DNA from: Pseudomonadota bacterium
GTDB lineage: Bacteria > Pseudomonadota > Alphaproteobacteria > Paracaedibacterales > CAITNM01
Direction: 5' to 3'
Length of the DNA stretch: 8,466 nt
Assembly (NCBI GenBank): GCA_026400695.1
Contig: JAPLON010000092.1
Coordinates: forward strand, 1-8,466
Of the stretch, positions 1-6,348 are shown piece by piece; position 1 is the first letter of the stretch, and every line of letters starts with the position of its first letter. A model generated the notes under the pieces. The model did not search any database and was not told where the DNA came from. It worked only from the letters and a program-made list of their open reading frames with translations. The position numbers and the translations under genes are program-made.

Positions 1-668
1 GCTTTGCTCATTACACCAAGTGATAAAGCTTTTGTGTAAATTTCAGCTGCTGGTTGTGCCCAGCATTCACTTGGGGTTCCTAGTAAGCGATAAACTTCAT
101 CAGAAAAAAGCCATAAGTCATGAGTTGCGCATAAAGTAACCAAATCATTCAATTCTTGTTGCGATATCACCTGTCCTGTTGGGTTATGTGGAAAATTGAT
201 AGCAATGCATTTTGTATTTTGCTTGATTGCTTTTTTGATTTCACCTAAATCAATACGCCAGTCGTTTTCTTCGCGTAAAGCAACTTCTGTTATTTCTGCA
301 CCTTTTAATTTTGGGATTTCAGATAATGACTGATAACAAGGCGTTAGCACAATGAAATGGTCGCCAGGTTCTGCAATAGTGTGAAGAGCGCAAAATATAC
401 CATCTTCAGCGCCAGCAAAGCATAATATGTTACTTGCATCCAACGTAGGGTATAAGCTTTTTGCAACTTGTTCGCGCAGCATTGGTAAGCCAGGTGCTTC
501 TGTGTAGCTTAATCTTAAATTATCCCATAAAGCTTTTTCATTTGGTTCAGCCATATCGATAATTTCTTGCATACTAAAGCTTTCAGCATCTGAACAGCAT
601 AACAAGTATGGTGCAGAAAATTCATATTTAGACAGATATTCTTCCAGTTTAAAAACACTTACGCTCAT
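1..668 (-). CDS. Class I/II PLP-dependent aminotransferase, partial (C-terminus beyond window)
   Basis: This is a fold-type I PLP enzyme, expected to transfer the amino group of an amino acid in the cytoplasm; the substrate cannot be read from sequence. The 222 visible residues hold the class I/II landmarks: a YTEAPGLP substrate-side motif near 55-62, FAGAEDG at 84-90 (cofactor phosphate region), NFPHNPTG at 158-165 with the PLP-contacting Asn162, LFSDEVYR at 187-194 with Asp190 (pyridine nitrogen) and Tyr193, and SLGVMSK at 216-222. Lys222, the Schiff-base lysine, is the last complete codon in the window, so roughly the C-terminal 40% is missing. The ATG at 668-666 overlaps the TAA of the upstream regulator by one base (TAATG), and a GGAG Shine-Dalgarno lies six bases before it inside the regulator. 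The pair is therefore very likely one co-translated operon, with the regulator probably controlling or sensing the pathway. Family assignment is firm; the specific reaction is unknown. Confidence 0.93.
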   Translation of the reverse strand, partial: MSVSVFKLEEYLSKYEFSAPYLLCCSDAESFSMQEIIDMAEPNEKALWDNLRLSYTEAPGLPMLREQVAKSLYPTLDASNILCFAGAEDGIFCALHTIAEPGDHFIVLTPCYQSLSEIPKLKGAEITEVALREENDWRIDLGEIKKAIKQNTKCIAINFPHNPTGQVISQQELNDLVTLCATHDLWLFSDEVYRLLGTPSECWAQPAAEIYTKALSLGVMSK

Positions 669-1249
669 TAATTTCTCCATTCTTTTAAATATTTAAATAC
701 GGTGGCGCGCCCCAAGCCTAAAACGTGGGCAACATAATTGGCGGCATTTTTTTCAGTAAATGCTCCACAATCAAATAAGTACTTAGTGATTTCTTTTTTC
801 TGATGATTGTTTAACTCATCAAAACTCCAACTATTTTTTTGAATAAAATCATGTACTGTTACATGTAGATTTTCTTGCCAATCGCTTTTGAATAAACTCT
901 TAGGCTGGTTTTCTTGCTTAACGTTTAAAAATAGTTCTCCCAAATTTTTCATTTGGTTAAAAATGGAAGCATCGCAATTAATGCATATCAACCATTTGTT
1001 TTCTATAGGAACCGAGATTGATTTTATGAGTCGCCCATCAAAATTGATTTTTGGGTAGACTATTTTGTCTATATTTTCTTCAAATGTATTTGGTTCTAAT
1101 AACGATGCTTCGCCAACTTTTCGTTTTGAAAGATTGCCATTGATGTAAGAAATAGTGCCTGATTTTAAATCATGGATAACAATTTCAACTAATGGTTTCA
1201 TTAGAAGGACTATAGCATCGCAAAGTGGCGTGTAGTTAGATATGTACAT
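668..1249 (-). CDS. YheO/DauR-type transcriptional regulator (PAS-like domain + C-terminal HTH)
   Basis: A 193-residue DNA-binding regulator of the YheO/DauR family. The N-terminal half (about 5-115) matches the YheO-like PAS domain: it opens with YTPLCDAIVLLMKPLVEIV followed by HDL and a GTISYINGN strand, the usual start of this family. The C-terminal part (about 148-191) is the family HTH, with KKEITKYLFDCGAF, then AANYVAHVLGLGRATVFKYL; GLGRATVFKYL is the recognition-helix region. The start at 1249 is chosen because family similarity begins at residue 6; no clear Shine-Dalgarno precedes it. The gene is transcribed just before the aminotransferase and overlaps its start by one base. In the known family, DauR represses D-arginine catabolism genes, and relatives often sit beside amino-acid enzymes. 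A local role controlling the aminotransferase operon, with autoregulation, is inferred. Inserts and loops look normal and no truncation is seen. Confidence 0.88.
   Translation of the reverse strand: MYISNYTPLCDAIVLLMKPLVEIVIHDLKSGTISYINGNLSKRKVGEASLLEPNTFEENIDKIVYPKINFDGRLIKSISVPIENKWLICINCDASIFNQMKNLGELFLNVKQENQPKSLFKSDWQENLHVTVHDFIQKNSWSFDELNNHQKKEITKYLFDCGAFTEKNAANYVAHVLGLGRATVFKYLKEWRN
675..678 (-). promoter_or_regulatory. Shine-Dalgarno GGAG of the aminotransferase gene
   Basis: The minus strand reads GGAG-AAATTA-ATG, a well spaced ribosome-binding site lying within the last codons of the upstream regulator. It fixes the aminotransferase start at 668 and supports coupled translation. 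Confidence 0.7.
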
Positions 1250-1278
1250 TAAAATACTAATTTGTATTGTTATGCGAA

Positions 1279-1307
1279 TAAATAGACTATTTGGTATTGG
1301 TTGTCAA
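1279..1307 (-). promoter_or_regulatory. Putative sigma-70 promoter of the regulator-aminotransferase operon
   Basis: On the minus strand a perfect -35 TTGACA (1307-1302) is followed after 17 bases by TATTTA (1284-1279), a weak -10 matching three of six positions. It lies about 30 bases before the regulator start. Between it and the ATG is a small inverted repeat, AATAC/GTATT (1253-1257 and 1264-1268), which could be an operator for autoregulation. A strong -35 with a poor -10 fits a regulated promoter; this is inferred from sequence only. Confidence 0.5.
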
Positions 1308-1404
1308 CGGGAAGCTGTCTATAAACTATATTAGTATCTTACTGTGAAATTTTTTTTATCTTTGTTAGTTGAAAAACTTGCACATTGCGCTAAACTATCA
1401 ATAT

Positions 1405-1679
1405 CTACAATTTATGCTTATGTAAAAATTCTCTGATTGGTTTCAAAATATGTTCATGGATATCAATATGGATTGCTCCTGGAATTTCAACATATGTGAA
1501 CTCATTACCTAGAGCTTTAAATGCTCTTCTGCAAAGGCGCTTGCCCCTTCTGGACTACATAACGTTGTGTAGTCATTTCCCCCATGTATAACAAGTAATG
1601 GAACTTTGATTTGATCTGGGCAATCATTTGGAAAAGCGCGGCGCATTAGCTCTTCTTTTGAAAGATCTTTATAGTTACA
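1405..1679 (-). pseudogene. Alpha/beta hydrolase C-terminal remnant, frameshifted
   Basis: Reading the minus strand from 1679, one frame gives an open stretch with KVPLLVIHGGNDYTT, the strand and turn that carry the acid residue of alpha/beta hydrolases (Asp codon 1574-1572). It stops at TAG 1511-1509. The neighbouring frame continues with LGNEFTYVEIPGAIHID, which carries the catalytic-His region (His codon 1470-1468), and ends at TAG 1407-1405. Adding one A to the AAA run at 1516-1518 joins the two halves into EEHLKALGNEF and gives one open frame of 91 residues. In-frame TAG at 1682-1680 lies just before, and nothing upstream resembles the nucleophile half, so the N-terminal part is lost as well. 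This is a decayed gene of the dienelactone hydrolase/S9-like type. Exact family and former substrate are unknown. The rest of the gap between regulator and kdsA holds the operon promoter and otherwise AT-rich sequence. Confidence 0.75.
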
Positions 1680-1726
1680 CTAATGTAAAATAACATTACG
1701 AATAATTGTTTAATTTTTTGAAAATT

Positions 1727-2563
1727 CTAATCCAAGAATCGTGGATGTTCTTTTGCTAAATCATCGAAAGCTTTAAGTTCTGCTAAAACTTTTGGCATAT
1801 CTGCTAGGCGAATCATATTTGGTCCGTCACTAGGGGCGTTATCAGGGTCTTGGTGGGTTTCTAAAAACACTCCTGCAACACCTACAGCAACTGCGGCACG
1901 AGCTAAAATTGGGGCGAATTCGCGTTTGCCACCGGTTGAAGCACCTTGGCCACCTGGTTGTTGCACTGAATGGGTGGCATCGAAAATAACCGGGTATCCG
2001 GTTTGTGCCATAATGCTTAGGGCGCGCATATCGCTAACCAATGTGTTATAGCCAAAGCTAGCTCCGCGTTCACACAACATAATATTATCGTTACCAAAGG
2101 CTTCCATTTTAGCAACTACGTTATTCATGTCCCATGGTGCTAAAAATTGCCCTTTCTTAATGTTAATAACTTTTCCAGTTTCTGCGGCAGCTTGTAACAA
2201 ATCAGTTTGTCTGCACAAAAACGCAGGGATTTGTAATACATCAACCACATATGCTACGGCTATACATTGCTCTGGTGAATGAACATCTGTAACCACCGGA
2301 ACGTTAAATGTTTCTTGAATTTCTTTAAAGATATCTAAGCTTGCTTCTAGTCCCAAGCCACGCTCACCTTTAATACTAGTGCGATTGGCTTTGTCAAAGG
2401 ATGTTTTGTAAATCAGTTGGATCTTTAATTTTTCGCACATAGAGGTTAGTTTTTCAGCCATCATCATGGCATGGTCACGGCTTTCAAGCACACACGGACC
2501 TGCAATTAATGTGAAAGGCATTATGTTAGAAATTTTTAAATTTTTTACATGTAGAGTTTTCAT
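1727..2563 (-). CDS. kdsA: 3-deoxy-8-phosphooctulonate (Kdo-8-P) synthase, metal-dependent type
   Basis: This cytoplasmic enzyme condenses phosphoenolpyruvate with D-arabinose 5-phosphate to Kdo 8-phosphate, a committed step to the Kdo of the LPS inner core, so the cell makes Gram-negative LPS or at least Kdo. At 278 residues it has normal family length. Visible motifs are [10 protein letters not shown] (19-28), [11 protein letters not shown] (53-63), DVH (93-95), [12 protein letters not shown] (112-123), [12 protein letters not shown] (135-146), [10 protein letters not shown] (164-173), [11 protein letters not shown] (195-205) and [14 protein letters not shown] (235-248). Residue 24 in GPC is Cys, where the E. 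coli-type enzyme has Asn. With His198, Glu235 and Asp246 it completes the four metal ligands of the metal-dependent class known from Aquifex aeolicus. The start at 2563 is favoured over an internal Met15 because family members carry the matching extension (VKNLKISN) before the barrel. No convincing Shine-Dalgarno or downstream terminator is seen. The gene is divergent from mlaE. Confidence 0.96.
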   Translation of the reverse strand: MKTLHVKNLKISNIMPFTLIAGPCVLESRDHAMMMAEKLTSMCEKLKIQLIYKTSFDKANRTSIKGERGLGLEASLDIFKEIQETFNVPVVTDVHSPEQCIAVAYVVDVLQIPAFLCRQTDLLQAAAETGKVINIKKGQFLAPWDMNNVVAKMEAFGNDNIMLCERGASFGYNTLVSDMRALSIMAQTGYPVIFDATHSVQQPGGQGASTGGKREFAPILARAAVAVGVAGVFLETHQDPDNAPSDGPNMIRLADMPKVLAELKAFDDLAKEHPRFLD

Positions 2564-2609
2564 AATTTTTATACAACAAAAAAGTTTTGCTGTATCTTAG
2601 CGAAGATGC

Positions 2610-2639
2610 TTGGGTTTTGGTACCCTATTCGGTTATACT
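2610..2639 (+). promoter_or_regulatory. Putative promoter of the mlaE-mlaF-radA operon
   Basis: TTGGGT (2610-2615) and TATACT (2634-2639) are separated by 18 bases and lie about 27 bases before the mlaE start, in the short divergent region shared with kdsA. The -10 matches five of six consensus bases; the -35 is weaker. No clear promoter for kdsA was found on the opposite strand, although one must lie in or near this gap. Confidence 0.4.
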
Positions 2640-2655
2640 TTTTTTAAATATTACT

Positions 2656-2659
2656 AGGA
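2656..2659 (+). promoter_or_regulatory. Shine-Dalgarno AGGA of mlaE
   Basis: AGGA lies six bases before the ATG at 2666 and supports this start for the permease. Confidence 0.6.
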
Positions 2660-2665
2660 ATTACT

Positions 2666-3439
2666 ATGAACCCTTTAGCAGCCATTGGAAGGCTCTTTTT
2701 AAATTTTGTCGCAAGTACTGGCAAAATTGGTTTATTTTTTTATAGGTCTATTTATCATGGATTTCAGCCACCATACTATTGGGGGCAGATTGTTAATCAG
2801 TTTGTGCAAATAGGTTATTATTCGTTACCTGTAGTTGGAATGACGGCAATTTTTACTGGTATGGTGCTAGCCTTGCAAAGCTATACTGGCTTTTCAAGGT
2901 TTTCCGCAGAAGGTGCTGTGGCAACGGTTGTTGTGCTTTCCATTACCCGTGAGCTTGGTCCTGTACTTGCAGGACTAATGGTTGCAGGCAGGGTAGGTGC
3001 GTCGATGGCTGCTGAAATTGGTACAATGCGTGTGACTGAACAAATTGATGCTTTATTCACGCTATCCGCTAATCCTTTCAAATACTTAATTTTTCCAAGA
3101 ATTTTAGCTGGTGCAGTAGTTCTTCCAATTTTAGTTTTTATTTCAGACCTTATTGGGGTTATGGGTGGTTACTTAATAGGTGTGCATGAGCTTGGGTTTA
3201 ATGGTGGAAACTATATGCAACAAACACTGCGTTACTTGGAAAGATCTGACGTTAATTCAGGGTTAATTAAGGCGGCAGTATTTGGTTTGATAATCTCACT
3301 TATGGGGTGTTACCAAGGGTACAATTCCGAACGAGGAGCAGAGGGTGTTGGGCGAGCTACAACTAATGCGGTGGTTTCAGCTTCTATATTTATTTTGTTT
3401 ATGAATTATGTGTTAACCAGCATTCTATTCCAACGGTAG
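2666..3439 (+). CDS. mlaE: MlaE-family ABC transporter permease (phospholipid/MCE transport)
   Basis: An inner-membrane permease of the MlaE/YrbE family, which moves phospholipids between inner and outer membranes together with the ATPase MlaF and a periplasmic MCE protein (MlaD). Its 257 residues are typical. An amphipathic N-terminus is followed by hydrophobic segments around 50-70, 84-112, 140-173 and 200-215, and a last one near 236-255. The family signature is plain: ITRELGPVLAGLMVAGRVGASMAAEIGTM spans 93-121, followed by EQIDAL (125-130), the stretch that couples to the ATPase. GCYQGYNSERGAEGVGRATTNAVV spans 214-237 and is also characteristic. The stop is four bases before the mlaF start, so the two are co-transcribed. 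No mlaD lies in the operon, where gammaproteobacteria have mlaFEDCB together; the substrate-binding partner would have to be elsewhere in the genome. Whether the system runs retrograde or anterograde cannot be told. Confidence 0.94.
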   Translation: MNPLAAIGRLFLNFVASTGKIGLFFYRSIYHGFQPPYYWGQIVNQFVQIGYYSLPVVGMTAIFTGMVLALQSYTGFSRFSAEGAVATVVVLSITRELGPVLAGLMVAGRVGASMAAEIGTMRVTEQIDALFTLSANPFKYLIFPRILAGAVVLPILVFISDLIGVMGGYLIGVHELGFNGGNYMQQTLRYLERSDVNSGLIKAAVFGLIISLMGCYQGYNSERGAEGVGRATTNAVVSASIFILFMNYVLTSILFQR

Positions 3440-3443
3440 TTTT

Positions 3444-4205
3444 ATGAAAAATTCGGTTATTTCTGTTAAAAACCTCTATAAGTCTTTTGGTAATAATCAT
3501 GTGTTACAGGGGATTAACCTTGAGCTACATGAAAAGGAGTCATTTGGGGTTATTGGTGGTTCTGGAACTGGCAAGTCAGTTCTAATAAAATGTATTTTGG
3601 GTCTACTAACTCCTGATTCAGGAGAAATACTTATAAATGGTGAAAACACCATAGGGATTGGTAGTGTTAAACGACAGCAGTTATTGCAATCTTTTGGTAT
3701 GCTTTTTCAAGGAGGAGCTTTATTTGATAGTTTGACAGTATGGAACAACATTGCATTTGGTTTGATTCACGGTCAACGCATGGATAAAACTAAAGCTCGT
3801 AAAATTGCCATGGAAAAATTAGAGGCTGTGGATCTTGATCCAAAAGTGGCAGATATATACCCGGCTGAATTATCTGGTGGTATGCAAAAGCGTGTTGCTT
3901 TAGCAAGAGCCATTGCTACTAATCCCAAGGTGATCTTTTTTGATGAACCAACTGCAGGGCTTGATCCGATTGTTAGTGCAACAATTAATGATTTGATTCG
4001 TAGGTGCGTAAAAGACATTGGGGCTAGCGCGTTAACCATTACCCATGATATGCATTCTTTGCGCATTATTGCAGATCAAGTGGGGTTGTTATTTCATGGT
4101 GACCTAATTTGGAGAGGGACTGTTCCGCAAATGGATAGCAGCGATAATCCTTATGTGCATCAATTCATTAACGGATTACCACACGGTCCTTTTACCGATG
4201 GCTAA
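3444..4205 (+). CDS. mlaF: MlaF-family ABC transporter ATP-binding protein
   Basis: The cytoplasmic ATPase partner of MlaE, 253 residues. All ABC nucleotide-binding motifs are intact: Walker A GGSGTGKS (38-45), Q-loop around Gln89 (GMLFQGGALFDSLTVWNN, typical of the MlaF/Mkl branch), signature LSGGMQKRVALARA (143-156), Walker B VIFFDEPTAGLD (163-174) and switch His201 in TITHDM. The LFQ-GGALFDSLTVWNNIAF wording separates this branch from amino-acid importers. It begins four bases after mlaE with no strong Shine-Dalgarno of its own, which suggests coupled translation. Its last codons overlap the start of radA by eight bases. It is predicted to drive lipid movement through the MlaE channel using ATP hydrolysis. 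No truncation or missing residue is seen. Confidence 0.95.
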   Translation: MKNSVISVKNLYKSFGNNHVLQGINLELHEKESFGVIGGSGTGKSVLIKCILGLLTPDSGEILINGENTIGIGSVKRQQLLQSFGMLFQGGALFDSLTVWNNIAFGLIHGQRMDKTKARKIAMEKLEAVDLDPKVADIYPAELSGGMQKRVALARAIATNPKVIFFDEPTAGLDPIVSATINDLIRRCVKDIGASALTITHDMHSLRIIADQVGLLFHGDLIWRGTVPQMDSSDNPYVHQFINGLPHGPFTDG

Positions 4206-5550
4206 GCCAGTAGTGCGTTTTATGTGCCAGGAATGTGGCGCATCACATAATCGTTGGAATGGGAAGTGTGAAGGCTGTGGAGTTTGGAATACTTTGGTAG
4301 AAGAGGTTATTGAAAGACAACGTTCTGGTGTTGCTTCAGCAAATGCTCCATTGCCTCAGTTATATGCTATTGATGATCCAACATTAGTTGATTTAACCAA
4401 AACTCGCTACGTAACTTCATTTGGTGAATTTAATCGAGTTTGTGGCGGGGGTATTGTCCCTGGTTCGGTTATTTTGGTTGGGGGTGATCCTGGAATTGGC
4501 AAATCAACCTTGATGCTGCAGATTGCCTGTGATGTTTCAAATTCTACGCCATGTCTATACTTATCAGGTGAAGAATCTGTCCAGCAACTGCAAATGCGTG
4601 CAAAGCGTGTTGGAGTTAAAGCGGAAAAATTACAGATAGGTAGCTGTACTAGCCTTGAAGAAATTCAAAATTTGTTGGCAAAACATAAAGATACTAAGCT
4701 TTTGGTGGTTGATTCTATACAAACTATTAGTTCAGATTCCTTAGAGGCTGCGGCAGGATCGGTAAGCCAGGTGCGTGCTTGTTCGCAAACATTAATTCAT
4801 TTGGCAAAGCGCCAGGGAATTTCGGTGATTTTGGTAGGCCATGTTACTAAAGAAGGTACAATAGCTGGTCCTAGAGTTTTAGAACATATGGTTGATACGG
4901 TTTTGTATTTCGAGGGTGAGCGCCATTACGATTTTCGTATTTTAAGGGCAGTTAAAAATCGCTTTGGGGCAACGAATGAAATTGGTTTGTTTGCTATGGA
5001 GCAGTATGGCTTGGCGGAAGTAACTAATCCATCGGCTTTGTTTTTATCTGATCGTCATCAAGGAATTAGCGGTACGGCAGTGTTTGCAGGCATTGAAGGT
5101 ACAAGGCCAGTGTTGTGTGAAGTGCAGGCTTTGGTTTCTAAAAGCTATTTGGGTATGCCAAGGCGTACGGCAGTTGGGTGGGATACAGCTAGACTTTCTA
5201 TGATTCTTGCTGTTCTTGAGAGCAGGGCTGGGTTTAGTTTTGGTACTATGGATGTTTATTTAAACGTAGTGGGTGGCCTAAAGGTTACTGAACCCGCTGC
5301 TGATTTGGCAGTTGCTGCGGCACTTATTTCAGCGATGATTAATAAACCAGTTAATCCATCATATGTGTTTTTTGGTGAGATTGGTTTAGGTGGAGAAGTA
5401 CGCCCGGTACACCAGACAGAAGCTCGCTTAAAAGAGGCTGAAAAATTAGGTTTTGCAAAAGCTCTGTGTGCGCAACGGAAAAAAATTGAAGCCTGTTTGC
5501 CCGTTTTGAAATTGGAGCTTTTAAAAGAGTTGTCAAAACATTTGGGTTAA
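4198..5550 (+). CDS. radA: DNA repair and recombination protein RadA (Sms)
   Basis: A bacterial RadA/Sms helicase that helps branch migration and processing of recombination intermediates beside RecA; cytoplasmic, 450 residues, the usual length. In order: a C4 zinc finger (Cys10, Cys13, Cys24, Cys27, in MCQECGASHNRWNGKCEGCG), the RecA-like ATPase with Walker A GGDPGIGKS (95-103) and Walker B LLVVDSIQT (168-176), the RadA-specific KNRFG (253-257), and the Lon-like C-terminal domain (about 270-450) with GGLKVTEPAADLAVAAAL (359-376) and GEIGLGGEVRPV (393-404). The ATG at 4198 is chosen because the protein then starts MAKPVVRFMCQECG, as homologues do. An in-frame ATG at 4153 would add 15 non-conserved residues entirely inside mlaF. 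The start overlaps mlaF by eight bases, so radA is probably translated by coupling. A strong hairpin terminator follows directly. Its link to lipid transport is operonic rather than functional. Confidence 0.97.
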   Translation: MAKPVVRFMCQECGASHNRWNGKCEGCGVWNTLVEEVIERQRSGVASANAPLPQLYAIDDPTLVDLTKTRYVTSFGEFNRVCGGGIVPGSVILVGGDPGIGKSTLMLQIACDVSNSTPCLYLSGEESVQQLQMRAKRVGVKAEKLQIGSCTSLEEIQNLLAKHKDTKLLVVDSIQTISSDSLEAAAGSVSQVRACSQTLIHLAKRQGISVILVGHVTKEGTIAGPRVLEHMVDTVLYFEGERHYDFRILRAVKNRFGATNEIGLFAMEQYGLAEVTNPSALFLSDRHQGISGTAVFAGIEGTRPVLCEVQALVSKSYLGMPRRTAVGWDTARLSMILAVLESRAGFSFGTMDVYLNVVGGLKVTEPAADLAVAAALISAMINKPVNPSYVFFGEIGLGGEVRPVHQTEARLKEAEKLGFAKALCAQRKKIEACLPVLKLELLKELSKHLG

Positions 5551-5576
5551 AAGCACCCTTTTGTGGGTGCTTTTTT
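5549..5576. terminator. Bidirectional intrinsic terminator between radA and the convergent small secreted-protein gene
   Basis: A perfect GC-rich stem, AAGCACCC (5551-5558) with GGGTGCTT (5565-5572) and loop TTTTGT, extends with A-T pairs on both flanks. A run of six T follows on the plus strand, and the mirrored A run gives a T run on the minus strand. It begins at the radA stop codon. The minus-strand gene ends at 5580, four bases beyond the T run. It therefore fits as the stop signal for both convergent transcripts. Confidence 0.9.
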
Positions 5577-5579
5577 GAT

Positions 5580-6182
5580 TTATAGTACAACGCAAGGCCA
5601 GCAGCGGTTAGTGGTAGGTTTTTTTTCTGCAGACTTTGCTACAGTTTTCGGTGCGGCTAAAAATCGCTCAACAATACCCTTTTGTTCACTTAGAAAATCT
5701 GCGCAGTGCAGTGCTTGTGGGTTACCTATTTCATTACCGTCTTCAATCTCACAACGCAACACATCATGCCACATCTGTGCATATTCCCTTGGGTTTGGTG
5801 CTCTATCTTGCTTTAAAGCATTTTCACGCCACCTTATAGTTACTCCATCACTTGGATTAACTGTATTAATTGCAAAGCTATTTAAGATTTTATCTAGTGT
5901 TGCCGCATTTATTTCTTTTTGAGTTGCAAGTTGTAAGGCGTATACTACAGAGGAAAGGCGAGCATAACAGTACCCCACTTTAATTATGCCACGAATATCT
6001 AAGTCTGGTATTTCAAGTCCACTTTCTTGTTGCATTGCATAAATTGACCATGCCATTTCATTAAGTTGTCCTGAATTTGGCTTGCCTGCGTAGTGATCGG
6101 GATATTGCTCATCCGTTGCCAGTAATTCATTAGTAATAAATGCACCAAATATTAAAATTATGACTTGTTTTAACATAACCAT
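5580..6182 (-). CDS. Hypothetical exported protein with C-terminal CaaX-like box (CVVL)
   Basis: I do not recognise this 200-residue protein. The N-terminus is a Sec signal peptide: MVMLKQ, then a hydrophobic core (about 7-21, VIILIFGAFITNELL), with likely cleavage after Ala22 before TDEQ. The mature part is mostly polar with helical stretches and has Cys at 72, 144, 160, 194 and 197. A Lys/Thr-rich tail (about 183-192) precedes the end NRCWPCVVL, which closes with Cys197-Val-Val-Leu. That is a canonical CaaX sequence with Leu last, as recognised by eukaryotic geranylgeranyltransferase I, with a second Cys three residues before that resembles a palmitoylation site. CWPC can also be read as a CxxC metal/redox pair. 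The start at 6182 has no clear Shine-Dalgarno; Met3 at 6176 is an alternative that leaves the signal peptide intact. The gene converges on radA and shares its terminator. A perfect palindrome, TAAGTACTTA (6201-6210), lies upstream and may be regulatory. Function is unknown. Confidence 0.8.
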   Translation of the reverse strand: MVMLKQVIILIFGAFITNELLATDEQYPDHYAGKPNSGQLNEMAWSIYAMQQESGLEIPDLDIRGIIKVGYCYARLSSVVYALQLATQKEINAATLDKILNSFAINTVNPSDGVTIRWRENALKQDRAPNPREYAQMWHDVLRCEIEDGNEIGNPQALHCADFLSEQKGIVERFLAAPKTVAKSAEKKPTTNRCWPCVVL

Positions 6183-6288
6183 TTTTAGATAAAATATAAT
6201 TAAGTACTTATACTAAATTGGATCTATGCAATCTACGTAATTTTTTTTTAAAATTCACTTTTTATGATGTTTGTCTTTTTTAGGGTAT

Positions 6289-6323
6289 GCAATTAAGGGC
6301 ACAGCAAAGCGCCCTTAATTTGC
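6289..6323. terminator. Intergenic hairpin, possible terminator of the lipase-like gene
   Basis: AATTAAGGGC (6291-6300) and GCCCTTAATT (6311-6320) are a perfect 10-base inverted repeat around a 10-base loop, extendable to GCAA/TTGC with one bulged T. It lies about 25-60 bases past the stop of the lipase-like gene and upstream of the small secreted-protein gene on the same strand. The minus-strand side is not followed by a T run, so it may be a weak or Rho-aided terminator, an mRNA-stabilising 3' structure, or a leader structure of the downstream gene. Confidence 0.5.
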
Positions 6324-6348
6324 TTAATTCAGAATTTTAGAGATCTTG

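Noticed and set aside
1681..1698. TAATGT/ACATTA inverted repeat after kdsA as a terminator
   Set aside because: The stem is only six A-T-rich pairs with no T run; too weak to call.
2881..3081. Minus-strand open frame inside mlaE
   Set aside because: It is antisense to a strongly conserved permease signature and has no ribosome site or family likeness.
3773..4066. Minus-strand open frame inside mlaF
   Set aside because: It mirrors the ABC signature and Walker B region, so the open frame is a by-product of the real gene.
4153..4197. Longer radA start at ATG 4153 adding 15 residues
   Set aside because: The added residues (MCINSLTDYH and on) are unlike any RadA start and lie wholly inside mlaF. 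The ATG at 4198 begins right before the conserved zinc finger.
5351..5590. Minus-strand open frame across the radA 3' end and terminator
   Set aside because: It runs through the hairpin and is antisense to the conserved RadA Lon-like domain.
5563..5922. Plus-strand open frames opposite the small exported protein gene
   Set aside because: They start inside the terminator or mid-gene. The minus-strand frame has a signal peptide and complete reading length, while the plus-strand frames have no family features.
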